Shown piece by piece: positions 13,001 to 24,320 of a stretch of 64,000 bases of DNA (its first letter is position 1; each line of letters opens with the position of its first letter). The DNA lies in the NCBI GenBank assembly GCA_027574665.1, contig CM050654.1, positions 34,181,722 through 34,245,721 on the forward strand, written 5' to 3'. The position numbers and the translations under genes are program-made. A model generated the notes under the pieces. It saw only the letters and a program-made list of their open reading frames with translations, was not told the DNA's origin and did not search any database. This stretch comes from Rhynochetos jubatus (taxonomy: Eukaryota; Chordata; Aves; Eurypygiformes; Rhynochetidae).

Positions 13001-16000
13001 TTATAGTAGTTTCAAACAATTTTGGTGGCCCAAAAATAGAGCACCAAACAGAGAAATGTTATTTAATGCTACACTTGATTAAAAAAACCTTTTCAGGACA
13101 GTTCTGGGCCCTGCGATAGCCCCATTTTTAGTTCAGAGAAACAAGAAAGTAGAGGTCAAGTCAACCTGAACCTGGTATACTGTATTTCTTTTTTATGGTG
13201 GTAGCATGAAATACTTACAAACAAGGTTGTGATGTAGAAACTGGATTTTCAGTTGAATTAAAAAAAAAAAAGTTTTGATGCAGCGTTTCTCAAGGTAGGA
13301 TAGTGAAAATTGTTTTGAAATAGTTAACCCATCAGAAAGGGAATGCTGTGGATGGTGATCTTCCGAAAGTCCCCACAGAGTAGCAAACCCCCAGCTATTT
13401 AGATTATCAGGTAGCAGGAGGAATTGGAACAAACCTCCATCTGGTCAAGCTGAAAACTATTTGAAGTTTTTGAGGATGTTCACGTTTGTAGTTATATTCT
13501 TGATCTTGAGGGCTGGTAAGATGCCATCATGAATAATTGTCTTTTGGCCTTCCCATTTTACGGTGTTTACTTCCTTTTCTTTCCATGTGTTGAAACCTTC
13601 ATTGTTTTAATTAAATTCAGCTTGGAAAGCCATTAGTAAAAAAGATTAGGTACATTCTAGTAATTTGTCTTTTGTATCTGGTCTCTGATTTATGAATGTA
13701 TTAGTATCATGTAACGCCTCTGTTGTTCTAAAGGCTTATTACTGTCATCTCACCATGGCTGTGTTATCATTTTAATTATGTATCAGGAGGAAGAAGTAAA
13801 AGATAAAAAGGAAAAACACAACCTAACAGATCAAGTATTCCTCAAGACCATGAGAAATATCCAACTCATGGGACTTAAAATAAGGTATAAATAACTTCAA
13901 AATATATATTACAAGTCAGCTCTTTTGAATCCCATCTCAGCTTTGAAGCCATTGGAGTTACTGAGTTAAGACTGTTGGAGACTTAATGATTAAAATATAA
14001 TGGCTTAGATTTTGTTGACAAGTGACAGTGTGTCTGTTAGTACATTCACAAAAGAAATAAATGAGACTGTAGACCTATTTGAATATATTATTTTTAAAGA
14101 TTTATTTATAAAGAAAAATTATATTTTTCAAAGTCTTTCAACCTGTGATAAATATAGATAACTTAAGTATTTAGGGGAAAACCTTCTTATTCTTTCTGAT
14201 TATTTTGTATAAATAAATTATAGTAGCTATTCTAATTTTTTAAAATTTCATTGCAATCAAATTGCCTCCATACACTCAAAATCAAACTCAGATATTTCAG
14301 AATGAAATATTTAATTCAAGCTCAAATTGTCTCTATTTTTTATGTTTTCACAAAAAAAATGTAATATTCCTAGATAAATATCCTCCAATTTCATCAATTA
14401 TAGGAAAAGCAGTCAAACACACTGTCCTACACTTGTGCACATAACATTCAGTGTATAAAATCCAGTTACAGTGATATTTTCCCACATTCTTTAATTTTCT
14501 TTAACATGTTCTGCCTTCATGTAGTCAGGTGCTATAGGGCATAAGAAATCAAGGAAAATGGAAAAGTGTTGGGTAGAGACAGATAAATCAGGGTGTTTTG
14601 TGGTTTTTTCCTTAATTGTTTCTGTACTTTTAAAAACCTGAACAAACCCACCTCATTCTGACACGAAGGTAATGAAGCTTTTCACAGGAATACACTGTAT
14701 GCACCAAAGGATGTTGCAGTATAAAGATACAGCATCATCACAGCCTTAATGAATGTTTTACCTACTACATGGGTAGGGAAAGCTGTATCATAGAGATGTT
14801 ATGAAGAATGAATCTATTATTCAATATTGGTGAAGGTGATAGAAATCATTGTGGCCCTGTGATTTATATCAGAAACTTAATCTGACAGCAGGAGAAGAAG
14901 GGAAAATGCTGGGAGTGAGCCCAGATTGGAAGTGGGCCAGGCAGAAGTTGTGGCTGCTGGGAGGAACAAAGAATTCAGCAAAGAGGATCAAGGAGGCTTA
15001 GAGCTAAATGAGAAGAGGCAATGGTTACAAATTACAACAAATGACATTCCAAATGGACAGAAGGAAAAAATTGCAATCTGAGTGATTAAACACCAACATG
15101 GGTTGTCCAAAGACAGCGTAGAAAATGAATGGCATGTGTCTTATCCATGTGGGTAACATTCCTTACTTCTCTGCTGGTCTGTCTTTTAGGGTTGTTTTTA
15201 AAGCACCATCCCCTTGTGTGGTGAATTACCAATGTTAACGAATATTGATCTCCTCTAAATTACCCAGGGAGAGCAATGCTGCTCTAGATTAGCCTTCTGC
15301 ATTGCTTAGCGGTCTAAGAAAAGATCTGTCATGGGCAATAACAAACATTACAGAGGAAACAAAAGGAACCAGGTGCCTAAAAAGCACTGAACACTTGCTT
15401 GGTTAGAAATGGGCAGTTTAAGTACAAAACAAGCAGATAAACTTATATACATGGAATACCCGATAAAAGATAAGCAAAGCCCACATGTTTTCTTAACAGA
15501 GGAAGCCCTTTTTTTCCAGAACAGGTTGAATATTATTTTAAGGCAATGATCATTTTATTACAGATTTTCCAGAAAAGTCATCTAAGATTCTGTAAAGCAG
15601 CAGTCAACCACGATGTACAATTACACCAGTATGAATTATTGAATTGCATCTGTAGCTCAGAAGGAAAACATATAACAATGTTTTCCTTGCCTTCCAGTTA
15701 TAATTAAATGATAGTGATATGCAGTATGGTACTGATCTACTTACTTGTTGCAAAGTCCTTCCCTAAGAAACAGTCCAAGTGTCTTGGTATCACTTCAAAG
15801 AACAACATGACCTTTTCATTTAGCTGTAATTTTCAAAATCTCCTCCCATGATTTTTAAATGTCTCAATTAGTGGATGATCACTTTAAGATCCTGAATTTC
15901 TGTCTTATCAGCCCTTGATGAAAATCAAACCTATAACTAATGTTTCAATTTTTTCACTTTCAAAGAACTTCATCTCTGATTTCATCCATCTGATATTCTT

Positions 16001-16189
16001 GTGTGTGAGTACAAATAGTATGTGTACTGCATACTACACATTTTGTAATGTGATTTTGTATACTGTATATTTTGAAAACTAGACTGTTGCTGAGGACTAT
16101 ATGTTGCAAATTTGTTAGCACTTATTTTGTATACATAACTCCATGCAGCTAGACACATAGAATCATGCCATGGATGAAATACTTTATTG
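10028..16189. other. Unique AT-rich non-coding sequence
   Basis: No gene or interspersed repeat is recognisable. The block 12420-12720 is dense in homeodomain-like TAAT/ATTA words and is listed separately as a possible conserved element. The section 13860-14500 is extremely AT-rich, with many TTTATAAA and AATATA words. The few open frames are below 115 codons and have no recognisable products. Confidence 0.65.
12420..12720. promoter_or_regulatory. Candidate conserved non-coding element
   Basis: About 300 bp packed with transcription-factor-like words: CAATTAA, a CCAATCA CCAAT-box-like word, several ATTATCAA/TTATCAATT words, TAATG words and GGCTAAATGATG. There are no homopolymers and no repeat similarity. 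That texture is typical of vertebrate developmental enhancers or ultraconserved elements. The sequence shows only the texture, not conservation, so this is a guess until aligned to other amniotes. Confidence 0.25.
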
Positions 16190-16240
16190 CATCTAAGTAA
16201 CTGAAGGGTCCAATCCCTACCATTCTGTGAATCTGTGATT
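16190..16240 (+). mobile_element. CR1 LINE 3'-end fragment (plus orientation)
   Basis: The segment ends with a GGGTCC...CCATTCTGTG string followed by ATCTGTGATT. This matches the typical CR1 3' end, where a GGTCCCTTCCAACC-like stretch is followed by short ATTCTRTG repeats. Only about 50 bp can be followed upstream before similarity is lost, so it is a heavily truncated or diverged copy. Its 3' end faces the minus-strand CR1 that begins about 310 bp away. Confidence 0.5.
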
Positions 16241-16551
16241 GGTATATTACTGTATTTTTTAAGAGAGAAACCCCAGACACCCAAAACTGTGAAGAGGTGT
16301 GTTCGCTTACTAACCTTATAAATATTTTCACCATGTTACCCTTCCCAACCTAAGTAGATTTAAAAAAGTAGATATAGGGTATAACATGTTGCTTGATAAC
16401 CAATAATCTGAAAATAATGCAAGGACCTAGATTCAGAATGTATGTAAATGTTGTCCCCATTCTATCTTACATCCAGACTCCCAGTTGATGTAAAATGAGG
16501 TCAGGTCATGCTGACTGTAAAGGAGTTACATGGAGTAATAGCAACTGAATC

Positions 16552-16840
16552 ATGGGATCACAGAATTATTTAGGATGGAAAAGACCTTTAAGATCATTAA
16601 GTCTGATCATATAAACCTAACACTGCCATGTCCACTGCTAAACCATGCCCCTACGCACCACATCTACACGTCTATTAAATATTTCCAGGGATGGTGACTC
16701 CACCGCCTCCCTGGGCAGCCCCTTCCAATGCCTGACAACTCTTTCAGTGAAGAAATTTTTCCTAATATCCAATCTAAACCTTCCATGACACAACCTGAGA
16801 CTGTTTCCGCTCATCCTAACACTTATTACGTAGGAAAAGC
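16552..16840 (-). mobile_element. CR1 LINE fragment, older subfamily (minus orientation)
   Basis: The plus strand reads as the reverse complement of a CR1 3' end. GGATCACAGAATT is followed by AGACCTTTAAGATCATTAAGTC, then the diagnostic block around 16687-16760 (TTTCCAGGGATGGTGACTCC, then a CCTGGGCAGCC-type word) and the TTCCTAATATCCAATCTAAA block at 16759-16782. The last recognisable part is a CTCATCCTAACACTTATTAC string near 16812-16831. The copy is 5'-truncated, as most CR1 insertions are, and has many substitutions, so it is older than the copy at 23.85 kb. No reading frame survives. Confidence 0.9.
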
Positions 16841-19648
16841 AATGTCTGGCTTGAGCTGGTTATAGATAAACATTTGATGCTTTCCATTTCTAGAGCCATG
16901 ACAGACTTGAACACATGTTGCATTTGAGAAAATGCCATTTTTCTAATAGGTATATTGATTCACTAACATGGAAGTACCATTTCATATTTCAGCATCCATG
17001 GGACAGAAGATGTGCTTGTGCAAGACACTGGTGTTTATGACTAATCTCAAAATGAAGTAAATGTTACAGAAGCAGATATCTCCACATTTGGCTGTACTTG
17101 AACCTTTAGAATATTTTTTCCCTTTCAAATTACAGAAGGTAATTAACATTAAATTGAACATCTTAGGACATCTTCATTAGTGTGTTATTTTAAGAGAAAA
17201 TTGTTTTAATTAATAGGAAATAGGTATAAAAGCCCCAAAAGGTGAAACATAAACAGATTTAGTATTTCATATTTTCAAAAAACAGTGTTTTACATTCTAA
17301 GGTAGTCTAGCTCACCTGTATCATATTTTACCAGCTTGTTACCAAATGTTTCTTGGTTTATGAAGGCCTGGATAAGAAAATAACAGTATCAACTAAAACT
17401 GGAGGTTTCTAAAGATGGTTATTCTGAGTAGGGCCTTGCCACTGTCCAGGTAGACACTTTGCTTCTTTGCATGAAATTCCCTAATTGGCAATGAATACCT
17501 ACCTAATCATTGCCCTCATGGGCAAGGGTCCAGTAGGCAGTCAAAGCACAACAGGAGATAAATGCCATTCACTCTGTCTCACTTATCTTCTTTGATGTTT
17601 GAAGGAGATTGAGTTTAAAACTAGTTTCTGAAAACAGAACTCTTCAATCACTTAATGTAAACCTTTGGATTCCTCGTTTGCTTGTTATTTTGGACAGCAT
17701 AGATACAACAGAGTCCTAAAATACTACTACAGTGAGGTGTTTCTGAATGAACAAAAACTACACAGGAGGGAAAAATAAGCCAACTCACACTTGGTCTTCA
17801 GCTGGGTTAGCTAAATATTTTTGATCTAACCTTGAATTCTGCAGCAGAATTTCAAATATATCACCAGCTTAATCACACTGGGGCATAATATCCAATCATA
17901 ATAGAAAAAAACAGTGAAAAAGTAGTAAATGAAATAAAAATATTTTTAGACTATCCAGAAATTTGCAAGTGACCTTAGCATAAATGAATATCTGTCCAAA
18001 GGAGTGTTCATTCAGTATGGAACAGTTGCAAAATAAATTATTCTATTATTCTGCTTCTTACCTCTGTCCTGCCATAAAACTGGAAATGTTCTGTAGAGAC
18101 AGAAAGTCTTAGGTTTGTAGAGACCTGTCAAAATCCTTTGTAGACACATTTAATGTTTGCAGTTTGGAGCTGCCAGTAACTGCTTACATTTTTCTAACGT
18201 ACGGAAGCTCCCTAGGAAACCAGATATCTGTGACCTGTTTTTGTAACCTCTTTGGCTGTACTTTGAGGTTACTTCTTTCATCATGCAGTGCCTCAAATCT
18301 GCATTTTCTAGATTAAAATTCTATTTTGCATAAATTGATCTTTTTAATACTGTTTCTAGGAAGGTTTTCAGCAAAAAGAGGAACTGCAGTATATGTGTTG
18401 GTGCCTGAGAAATCACCAGAGGGAAAAATCTAAGAGTAAGCTGCCAATGGCTAAAAACCTAAGGCTATAATCAATTCTCCACATGTGCCTAACTACTGAT
18501 GATGCTATGGGGAGTTACATGTGTACCATGTTGTGAATACACCTCGTAGAGCTTCTGTCTAAAAGTCAAGGTTTATTAATATGGTATAATTAAATGAATA
18601 CAAGAGGGAAATATCTGATTAGTGGTATGAAACTATAAATCATAGTCTGGCTCACAGAAACTGTATGGATGTGAGTAGCTCCTATTGAAGGCAGGAGTTC
18701 ATGGTATTCAAGTAGAATCTCACTGTGGGGCAATACATGAATAATTCCAGGGTTTTTTTGTCCAAGTAAGTCCTATTATAAGGAAATTTTTCCTTAAGGA
18801 AATACAACCTGAGGTTTTTTTCACTTGATAGAAAATTCTTCTGTTAGAATTGTGTTTGTGTCTGGAGATACGTACTTCTAAACTGAAGTGTTGGTCACAA
18901 AGATTTGATCGACTTTATTTCAATAGGAGTATGCCCTCAGCTCAAGGACCATCTGATGATTCAATTTTTAACTCTTGCATAAAGCATATGTGGATATGTC
19001 TACTTAGACAGATATGTGTGTGTGTGCACAGATACAAGTTTACACTGCTGTCACCTGAACTGGCAAGGTACAAGCCAGTTCCAGGCCTGGTTGGTCTTTA
19101 TCACTGCTGAAAGGCAGGATACCAGAGATCTGGTGCACACCTTGCTAAGTTACTTCCACAGTTTCCAGAGTAGCACTGACCCATGCCTGGGCAGCTCAGT
19201 GCAACAGAAACACGCAGCTATCTGCATGCTTCCATGCGCATGTATCCAAAGATTTCACAAGCACTGATCGTGCCCATGCTTGTTTTCATTCCTCCCAACT
19301 CACATACACAGTTTTTCAAGATGTTAAGAATATTCACAACATCCACAGGGTCTGTTTTTCTAATAGTTCTTATCGAATACAGGTGAGCCACTGATACACC
19401 TGTCCTGGTGTTGAGTTAAAGAACGGTGAGCATCGGTGGTGACAGGGCTCTGCAGTTTATACGACTGGTGAGGGCAGTGGGAGAATGTAAGGTACGAAAC
19501 ATAAACACAGTCTGGGTCATACTTTGGGCTGAAAGGAACAAACCTGAAAGGTACTAATGGTGACTGGAATGGGGCAAAACAAGAAGAACAGATATGCAAT
19601 GGAATTCAGTCCTGAGTGGACTGAATCTTTGCTCTGTTCCCCTCTCCT

Positions 19649-19702
19649 CCTGAATATATACATGTGTATATACATACATGTGTGCGCACGTAAATATATA
19701 TG
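19649..19702. repeat. Alternating purine/pyrimidine repeat (TA/TG/CA/CG mix)
   Basis: The segment is mainly TATA, CATG, TGTG and GCGCAC dinucleotide alternation, including ACATGTGTGCGCACGT. Such tracts can adopt Z-DNA or cruciform structures and usually behave as degenerate microsatellites. No gene overlaps it. Confidence 0.7.
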
Positions 19703-20077
19703 TGCAAGACTACGCTTTTGAACAAAAGCAATTTCACAGGAAACAGAAGTTCAGATAGAATGTATGGAGAAAACACATAAACTATGCTTGGAGCATGTTA
19801 TCCTGGAGCATCAGTCCAGGGTGTGCAGTGTGTGGGCAGCCCTCAAGCACCGTTAGTCATCGCACAACGTTGGTCACACTGCTGTAAAGGTGACTAAATA
19901 TTTGACAGTCCTGATGGACACTTCTAGAGTTCTGAAGAAGGTGCATTAGGAACTTGTTGCTGTTTCCACCTAAGTTAAGCCTAACTTAAGCTTTTGATCC
20001 CCTTTAAGTTACGAGTCATGCAAAAGAGAGATTAGTAAATTAAGTAACATTTTATTTTGAAGCTGTTGCTAGATTTA

Positions 20078-20092
20078 TTTTTTTTTTTTTTT
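20078..20092. repeat. T15 homopolymer
   Basis: An uninterrupted run of 15 T residues. No adjacent retrocopy or repeat similarity was recognised, so it is listed as a simple repeat. Confidence 0.9.
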
Positions 20093-21915
20093 GGTGTTGA
20101 CTGTAATTGATCGTTGTAATTTCTGCTGATCATATGAGGCAATTACACTAGAAGATTGATACTTCTCTGGCCTTATAAATTCAAATAGCATTTTTTTCAT
20201 CTCCCTAATGCCTATCCTCCTGTCTATTCTCATTGACTTATACACAGAATCAGCTTTTTGTGCCAGATTGTCTTTTACAGGGAGATGCTGGTAACTAAAA
20301 TGCTATTTAACGTAACAATTTTAAAGAATCAATACATCAATTAAATTAAAACAGAAGCATCTTATGACTTTTTCTGCTGATAAATGTGGGTAAAACTCAG
20401 CTGAAATGAATGGATTGACATAATTTACTTTAGGAAATATCTTGGCCTTGATTTTGAATCCTGGAAAGAAATGTGGCGTTATACTGTTCTTCCTCCTTGT
20501 AGTGACAGAAGTTTTCACAATAAAGATCTCTTTTAATTTATGACTTGCCATAAGAGCATTGCATGACAGGGACTTCTGGCACTGTAGTCTCCTGCCAGGG
20601 ACAGAGTAACTATTCATTATGCCTTATATTGTGCAGTCACTTATCATGTTTCTTACCCCACTGGTCCATCTCATTATTCTCCAGGAAAGCCTTTTTGGAA
20701 CTGCTAGCAACATACTTAAATTATAAATGGGTTTATGCCACTTTTGGTTTGAACAAGGAGATAGACTTTTGTGAATTAGGAACATGGGGTTGTGCCACTC
20801 AATAATGTGATGTGACATAGTGACTCATCTAAACAACAAAATATATTTTCTGAAGAAATTTGAAGTGGCATTGTTATAAGCATTTGTTTCCTCAGATGAA
20901 TTCATGCAGCCAGGAAGACACAACCAAATAATATGGATCTATATGTTGTCTCTGAGCATTTAATTTATTTTTCTTTCTTTTTTTCTTGGTAAATAACAGA
21001 AAATAGTTTGTTTCCATTGTAGAAAATTCAAGCATGGAAAACCCAATGGATGATAGTTTAGTGCAGGATGAAAATGAGATGATATAATTCCACACCAAAA
21101 TGAAACTGGAGTGATGCACTGAAGTAGTGTTACTCTTAATTTAAACAGCATAAGTAAGTCTGACAACTGATCTCAAGTCTGGGTACCCTGACAGTTGCTC
21201 TTGACCTGTCTTGGTACACAGGGAGGTGATATCATCCTGTCTGTCTGAGGACCATCTAGAAATGATTTGACAACTTTGAAAGGCAAAACTTTAAAAGGTA
21301 AAGCAGCATGATACAGTAAAATCTACCCGTGTAGCATGAAATCCAAACCAAGGTGAGCTGGGTGTATTGCTGAGCGGAGAGGTGCCACAATAATTGCAGT
21401 GGTATAGCAGGAAGGTGGCTTTGTGTTCTACCATCTGTTTACTGTGGGTCGCTGAGCTTTGCTGTGATGCTAATTCATTACAGTAGGTTGAATCCTCAGT
21501 TATTTTTTTCTAATCTGTTTTGCAGAAATGATACTGAAGTTGTGGAGTGCTCAGGATCGTTGAATAACTAATACTGGCAGTTATGAAAAGACAGGGGATG
21601 TGCTCAACTCATTTACAGCTCTGTGAAAATAAAATGATTTTTAGTCTGCTAATAATTTTAAAAATACGTTTAAATATAGTTTGGAGGCAAAGAAAATGTT
21701 TAGTTTAATACAAGGTATGCTGCTTATCTCATGTCTTGAAAACATTTTTTAGTATAGTTAGGTTTTAAAGGGCAATATAATCTCCAAGGAAAAAAGGAAG
21801 TTATTTTAAATTAAATTGGAGTTATTTCATGCATCAGTCAAAATAATTCAGTCAAGTCAAGACATATTTATCAACAGCTTTGTTTGGCTTAAATGTGCAT
21901 TTTCTGTTTTGGCAG

Positions 21916-22000
21916 AAAAATTGCCTCCTCTAGTCACTTCCAAATTGAAAGCAGTCTCTGATTACAAACTGATATCTTTAGCAATCTCCGTATTCATCAG
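21916..22000 (+). other. Exon-like segment with good splice signals (unproven)
   Basis: A pyrimidine-rich tract ending TTTTCTGTTTTGGCAG precedes 21916, and the segment ends CAG followed by GTCAAT at 22001, a fair donor. The 85 bp in between has an open frame in phase with the flanking sequence (residues such as EKLPPLVTSK). I do not recognise the peptide. It could be a non-coding RNA exon, a cryptic exon or chance. Opposite-strand exon-like sequence lies only about 400 bp away, so both are unlikely to belong to one gene. Confidence 0.15.
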
Positions 22001-22410
22001 GTCAATTCTGATAATGTTAGGGTATCAAAATGCTGTTTCAATAATTGTGTGTTATCCATTTAATCTAACTTCAATTGTGTTCATAAACTGATTTAATATG
22101 TAACAGTGAAATCAGAATAAAGAATTTAATTTCAATACAAACATATAATTCAGTCTCTCAGAAAAAAAACCCAGTCTATTGCTTTGCAGTTAGGTTCAGG
22201 TACAATGTTTCAGTTCCCATATTTTTTGAAATTGAACTACTCTATCATACTTTCACGTTAATTTCTTCACTGTGAAATCACAATCAGTTAGATTATAATT
22301 TTAGGAATCTCTTCTGATGTCTGTAGAATCTCATTGCGAATGCCCGGTTCTGATTTCCTTGTACCATATTAGAAACTGGAATTCACTACAGTAACATCAG
22401 GCAAGTTTGT

Positions 22411-22566
22411 TCATATAGTCCAGTAAAAACTATCATGTGAATTCGGACTATATTTGTTCTTGATCCCAATGTAGGTCTCTTCATCCTCAGGCTCTTCCAT
22501 CATGGCAGTAAGGCTGCTATTGTACTCTGCACAGGGGAATTTAATTCTTGTGTGGCTCTTAACATC
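22411..22566 (-). other. Possible terminal coding exon (unproven)
   Basis: On the minus strand a TTTTTCTTAACACAG acceptor-like string immediately precedes 22566. The phase-0 frame then runs 51 codons to a stop at 22411. The peptide has an unusually protein-like composition for this window: a basic start (DVKSHTRIKF), then an acidic MEEPEDEETYIGIKNK stretch, then an S/N-rich end. I do not recognise a family. No minus-strand AATAAA is visible in the roughly 300 bp beyond the stop and no strong internal donor is seen, which weakens the call. It could be chance or a decayed exon. Confidence 0.15.
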
Positions 22567-23850
22567 CTGTGTTAAGAAAAACATTGTTGCTGACATATGA
22601 TGGTAACCTACAGGGTGGCACTTCTTCCCTTAAGTGTGCTAGCAGCTGCCCCACTGCTTAGTGCACTTGTTGTCTCCAAGGAGAAGGCCTGCCTGCAGAG
22701 AGAAGAGTGACCTTGTTTACTTGTTTCTGCTGCAGCAGCTACCCTGTGATGTTTTTGCATGACATCTTCCTTGGGGGGAAAAAAAGAAAAGAAAAACAGT
22801 AATTGAGTAAAGGAAGGGTAACTGCTTAGTGATGCTCCATTCCTCAATAATCAGTAATTTTCAAGCAGAAGAGGCTGTCATTGTAAAAGGGGAAAAGTTC
22901 TAAGGATGGCTCAGCTGGACAATGGATGAAGTGTATAAATTCATTTTAACTGTGGATTGCAAAGGGAAAGGCAGATACGTCTTTTTCCTGTTTTTATAAA
23001 CTGTTTGCCGTGTTTATAACAACATTGAAAGCTGGGAACTGAAATGATTCTTTTGCTCTTGTCTTTCTGCTTTATGTGTCCAGGTCTGCTGATGTATGAA
23101 TGCTTGGCTGATAGCTTTGATTGCAATATCAGTAGCTTGGCATTTAGTGAAAAATAAAAATAGAAAAGAGAAATGTACCTCAAATGTGAGCACTATAACT
23201 ATGCTAATTTCTATTTAAAATTAATAGGGGTAATATATTTTGGAAAAGATACTTTGAACTTATTAACCTCTTTCATCTGAAATTTAGAAATGTTAACTAA
23301 TTAAGCATCACAATTCCCCCACGAGTTAGAAACTTCACAGTAATTGCTATATTTACTTGACATCTCTACTGCTAGAGTTATTCACTGTGATTTTAAGAAG
23401 GCTTTATAGTAACTATTTAATAATGTATGATATTACAAAGCAGGTTGGGCTGGAAAGTGAAGGGTGCAGAAATAGAGCTTATCCATGGGAGTGAACCCAG
23501 GAAACTTGAACTGAATGCACTCTAAAAGTCAATTAGTCAAACTTCACTAAAAGTGGAAACTCTTATTCAAAAGTACCAGAACCCCAGCTGGAGCAGGAGT
23601 GAATATGAGTATTGTGTAGAAAATTTCCACTGTAGATTCTTCCGATTCACTTTCTTGTCTGTGACTGTGCAGACAATGTGATAATGGAACTGTCTGGAAA
23701 GTATGAAACATTTCAAGCAAAATGAAATTATTTTTCACAGTTCAAAATTTATAGTGAAATTTTAAATTCTTTTAAATAGAATTCAATTTTACTTAAGCAG
23801 GCAGGGAAAGAACTACTCCAACTCTCCAAGGAGAAAAAATATGAAGTGAG

Positions 23851-24320
23851 AGAATCATAGAATGGGTTGGGTTGGAAGGGAACCTAAGATCATCTAGTTC
23901 CAACCCCCCCTGCCATGGGCAGGGACACCCTCCACTAGACCAGGTTGCTCAAAGCCTCATCCAGCCTGGCCTTGAACACTTCCAGGGATGGGGCATCCAC
24001 AGCTTCTCTGGGCAACCTGTGCCAGTGCCCCACCATACTCTCTGGAAAGAACTTCTTTATCTTTGATCTAAATCTCCCTGCTTTCAATTTAAACCCGTTA
24101 CCCCTTGTCCTATCACTACAGGCCCTTGTAAAAGGTCACCCCTCATCTTCCTTGTAGGCCCCTTCAGGTACTGGAAGGCTGCAATAAGGTCTCCCCAGGG
24201 CCTTCTCTTCTCCAGGCTGAACAAGCCCAACTCTCTCAGCCTTTCTTCACAGAAGAGGTGCTCCAGCCCTCTGAGCATTTTCGTGGCCTCCTCTGGACAC
24301 ACTCCAACAGGTCCATGTTC
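23851..24320 (-). mobile_element. CR1 LINE, well preserved 3' part (minus orientation)
   Basis: CR1 is a non-LTR retrotransposon and the dominant interspersed repeat of bird genomes. The plus strand begins AGAATCATAGAATGG, the reverse complement of the CR1 terminal repeats. The usual order of blocks follows: TTGGAAGGGA, ATCATCTAGTTCCAA, CCATGGGCAGGGACA, a TTCCAGGGATGGGGCATCCA block, then TCTCTCAGCCTTTCTTCA and CTCTGGACACACTCCAACAG at the far end. On the minus strand the C-terminal tail of CR1 ORF2 is still readable (residues such as [16 protein letters not shown]). It is 5'-truncated at about 470 bp and little diverged, so it is relatively young. It cannot move on its own. Confidence 0.96.

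Larger units (their letters stand above)
16841..23850. other. Unique non-coding sequence with simple repeats
   Basis: No confident gene. The stretch holds an alternating purine/pyrimidine repeat (19649-19700), a TG run near 19015-19027, a short palindrome near 19979, a T15 run at 20078-20092, and two exon-like segments near 21.9 kb (plus) and 22.5 kb (minus), listed separately. Open frames elsewhere are under 100 codons with no recognisable products. Confidence 0.6.

Noticed and set aside
17488-17515. Hairpin GGCAATGA...TCATTGCC considered as a microRNA precursor
   Set aside because: The arms are only 8 bp with a 12-nt loop, too short for a precursor.
23577-23664. Minus-strand exon-like segment with TGTCTGCACAG acceptor and CTG/GTACTT donor
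   Set aside because: Signals are weak and the in-phase frame has no recognisable product; one of many such chance pairs expected in 64 kb.
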